A DNA stretch of 6,177 nucleotides, taken from NCBI GenBank assembly GCA_017628595.1, contig JAGBYV010000052.1, positions 1-6,177 on the forward strand, given 5' to 3'. The notes under the pieces were generated by a model. The model did not search any database. It was not told the origin of the DNA and worked only from the letters and a program-made list of their open reading frames with translations. This document shows positions 5,838 through 6,177 of this stretch, piece after piece. How positions within the stretch are numbered: the stretch's first letter is position 1; the number at the start of each line of letters is the position of its first letter. The DNA is from Alistipes sp. GTDB taxonomy: Bacteria > Bacteroidota > Bacteroidia > Bacteroidales > Rikenellaceae. The translations under genes and the position numbers were made by a program.

Positions 5838-6177
5838 CTAATTATTCATTATCTCATTCTGGCGGTTGATGCTCTCGACGTGGATAGCCTCCAGAACGGT
5901 GCGAACAAACTCCTCGCTCAGACCCATACGGCGTGTGATGGTGAGCATGCGGCGGCAGATATCCTCCCAGCGGTTGCTCTGCAGAATCGCCACATTGTTG
6001 GCCTTCTTGATCTCTCCTATTTTGTCGCTGGTGTGCATACGGCGGTTCAGCAGATCAAAGATCTCGGCATCAATCTGGTCAATCTGTCGGCGGCAGATGT
6101 TGAGTTCGTCGTTGAACTCGGGATCATCAGCCGTCTTGGCACGCCACATGATATTGTCAATCATCGTGATACAATCC
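5838..6177 (-). CDS. C-terminal chorismate mutase domain of a DAHP synthase-chorismate mutase fusion (5' part outside window)
   Basis: Shikimate-pathway enzyme fragment; this domain converts chorismate to prephenate. The frame is open through the window edge (Asp-Cys-Ile-Thr precede the internal Met at 6164), so the gene starts outside. The visible 112 residues are a linker (about 1-24) plus an AroQ-type helical chorismate mutase. Counting the first complete codon as residue 1, it aligns without gaps to the E. coli P-protein mutase domain: R11, R28, K39, R51, S84 and Q88 correspond to R29, R46, K57, R69, S102 and Q106. D48 and E52 are replaced by Q66 and W70; the RW pair is, as I recall, normal in Bacteroidetes relatives. 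In this phylum the domain is fused behind a type I-beta DAHP synthase, as in the Porphyromonas gingivalis enzyme, where the mutase domain also mediates feedback control. The fusion is inferred from the open frame and the linker style. Confidence 0.88.
   Translation of the reverse strand, partial: DCITMIDNIMWRAKTADDPEFNDELNICRRQIDQIDAEIFDLLNRRMHTSDKIGEIKKANNVAILQSNRWEDICRRMLTITRRMGLSEEFVRTVLEAIHVESINRQNEIMNN

Overview
The window looks like a piece of a Bacteroidales chromosome, possibly Alistipes/Rikenellaceae-like, although the genus is a guess. Four things point that way. The last gene ends in a chorismate mutase domain of the Bacteroidetes DAHP synthase-chorismate mutase fusion type. There is a PorT-like small beta-barrel protein and a Tyr-rich lipoprotein of Bacteroidetes style. 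No convincing Shine-Dalgarno sequences precede the starts; the leaders are A-rich instead. The one plausible promoter matches the Bacteroidetes -7 element TAnnTTTG.

Layout. Bases 1-684 (+) hold the 3' part of a GlpF-type aquaporin whose start lies outside the window. A strong hairpin at 697-734, with T-runs on both strands, separates it from a convergent block. That block, read from right to left on the minus strand, has five genes: alpha/beta hydrolase (5719-4943), membrane-anchored MurF-like Mur ligase (4939-3377), D-Ala-D-Ala ligase (3354-2140), lipoprotein (2099-1350) and small outer-membrane beta-barrel (1318-752). The gaps are 3, 22, 40 and 31 bases, with no internal terminator seen, so it is probably one operon ending at the shared hairpin. 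To its right, a minus-strand terminator (about 5780-5817) closes the gene for the DAHP synthase-chorismate mutase fusion, of which only the C-terminal part (5838-6177) is present.

How the genes may work together. Ddl makes D-Ala-D-Ala, and the MurF fold normally joins that dipeptide to the UDP-MurNAc-tripeptide. Here the MurF-like protein has no recognisable canonical N-terminal UDP-substrate domain. It carries about 165 residues of membrane segments instead, and its C-terminal domain is divergent at several family motifs. With an alpha/beta hydrolase whose cap is very basic immediately upstream, and two exported envelope proteins downstream, the block reads as a cell-envelope cassette. It could carry out a membrane-localised version of the D-Ala-D-Ala ligation step, or a peptidoglycan-precursor modification. 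That last point is inference. No RNA genes, CRISPR arrays, insertion sequences or phage genes were seen, and no stretch over 300 bases lacks a gene.
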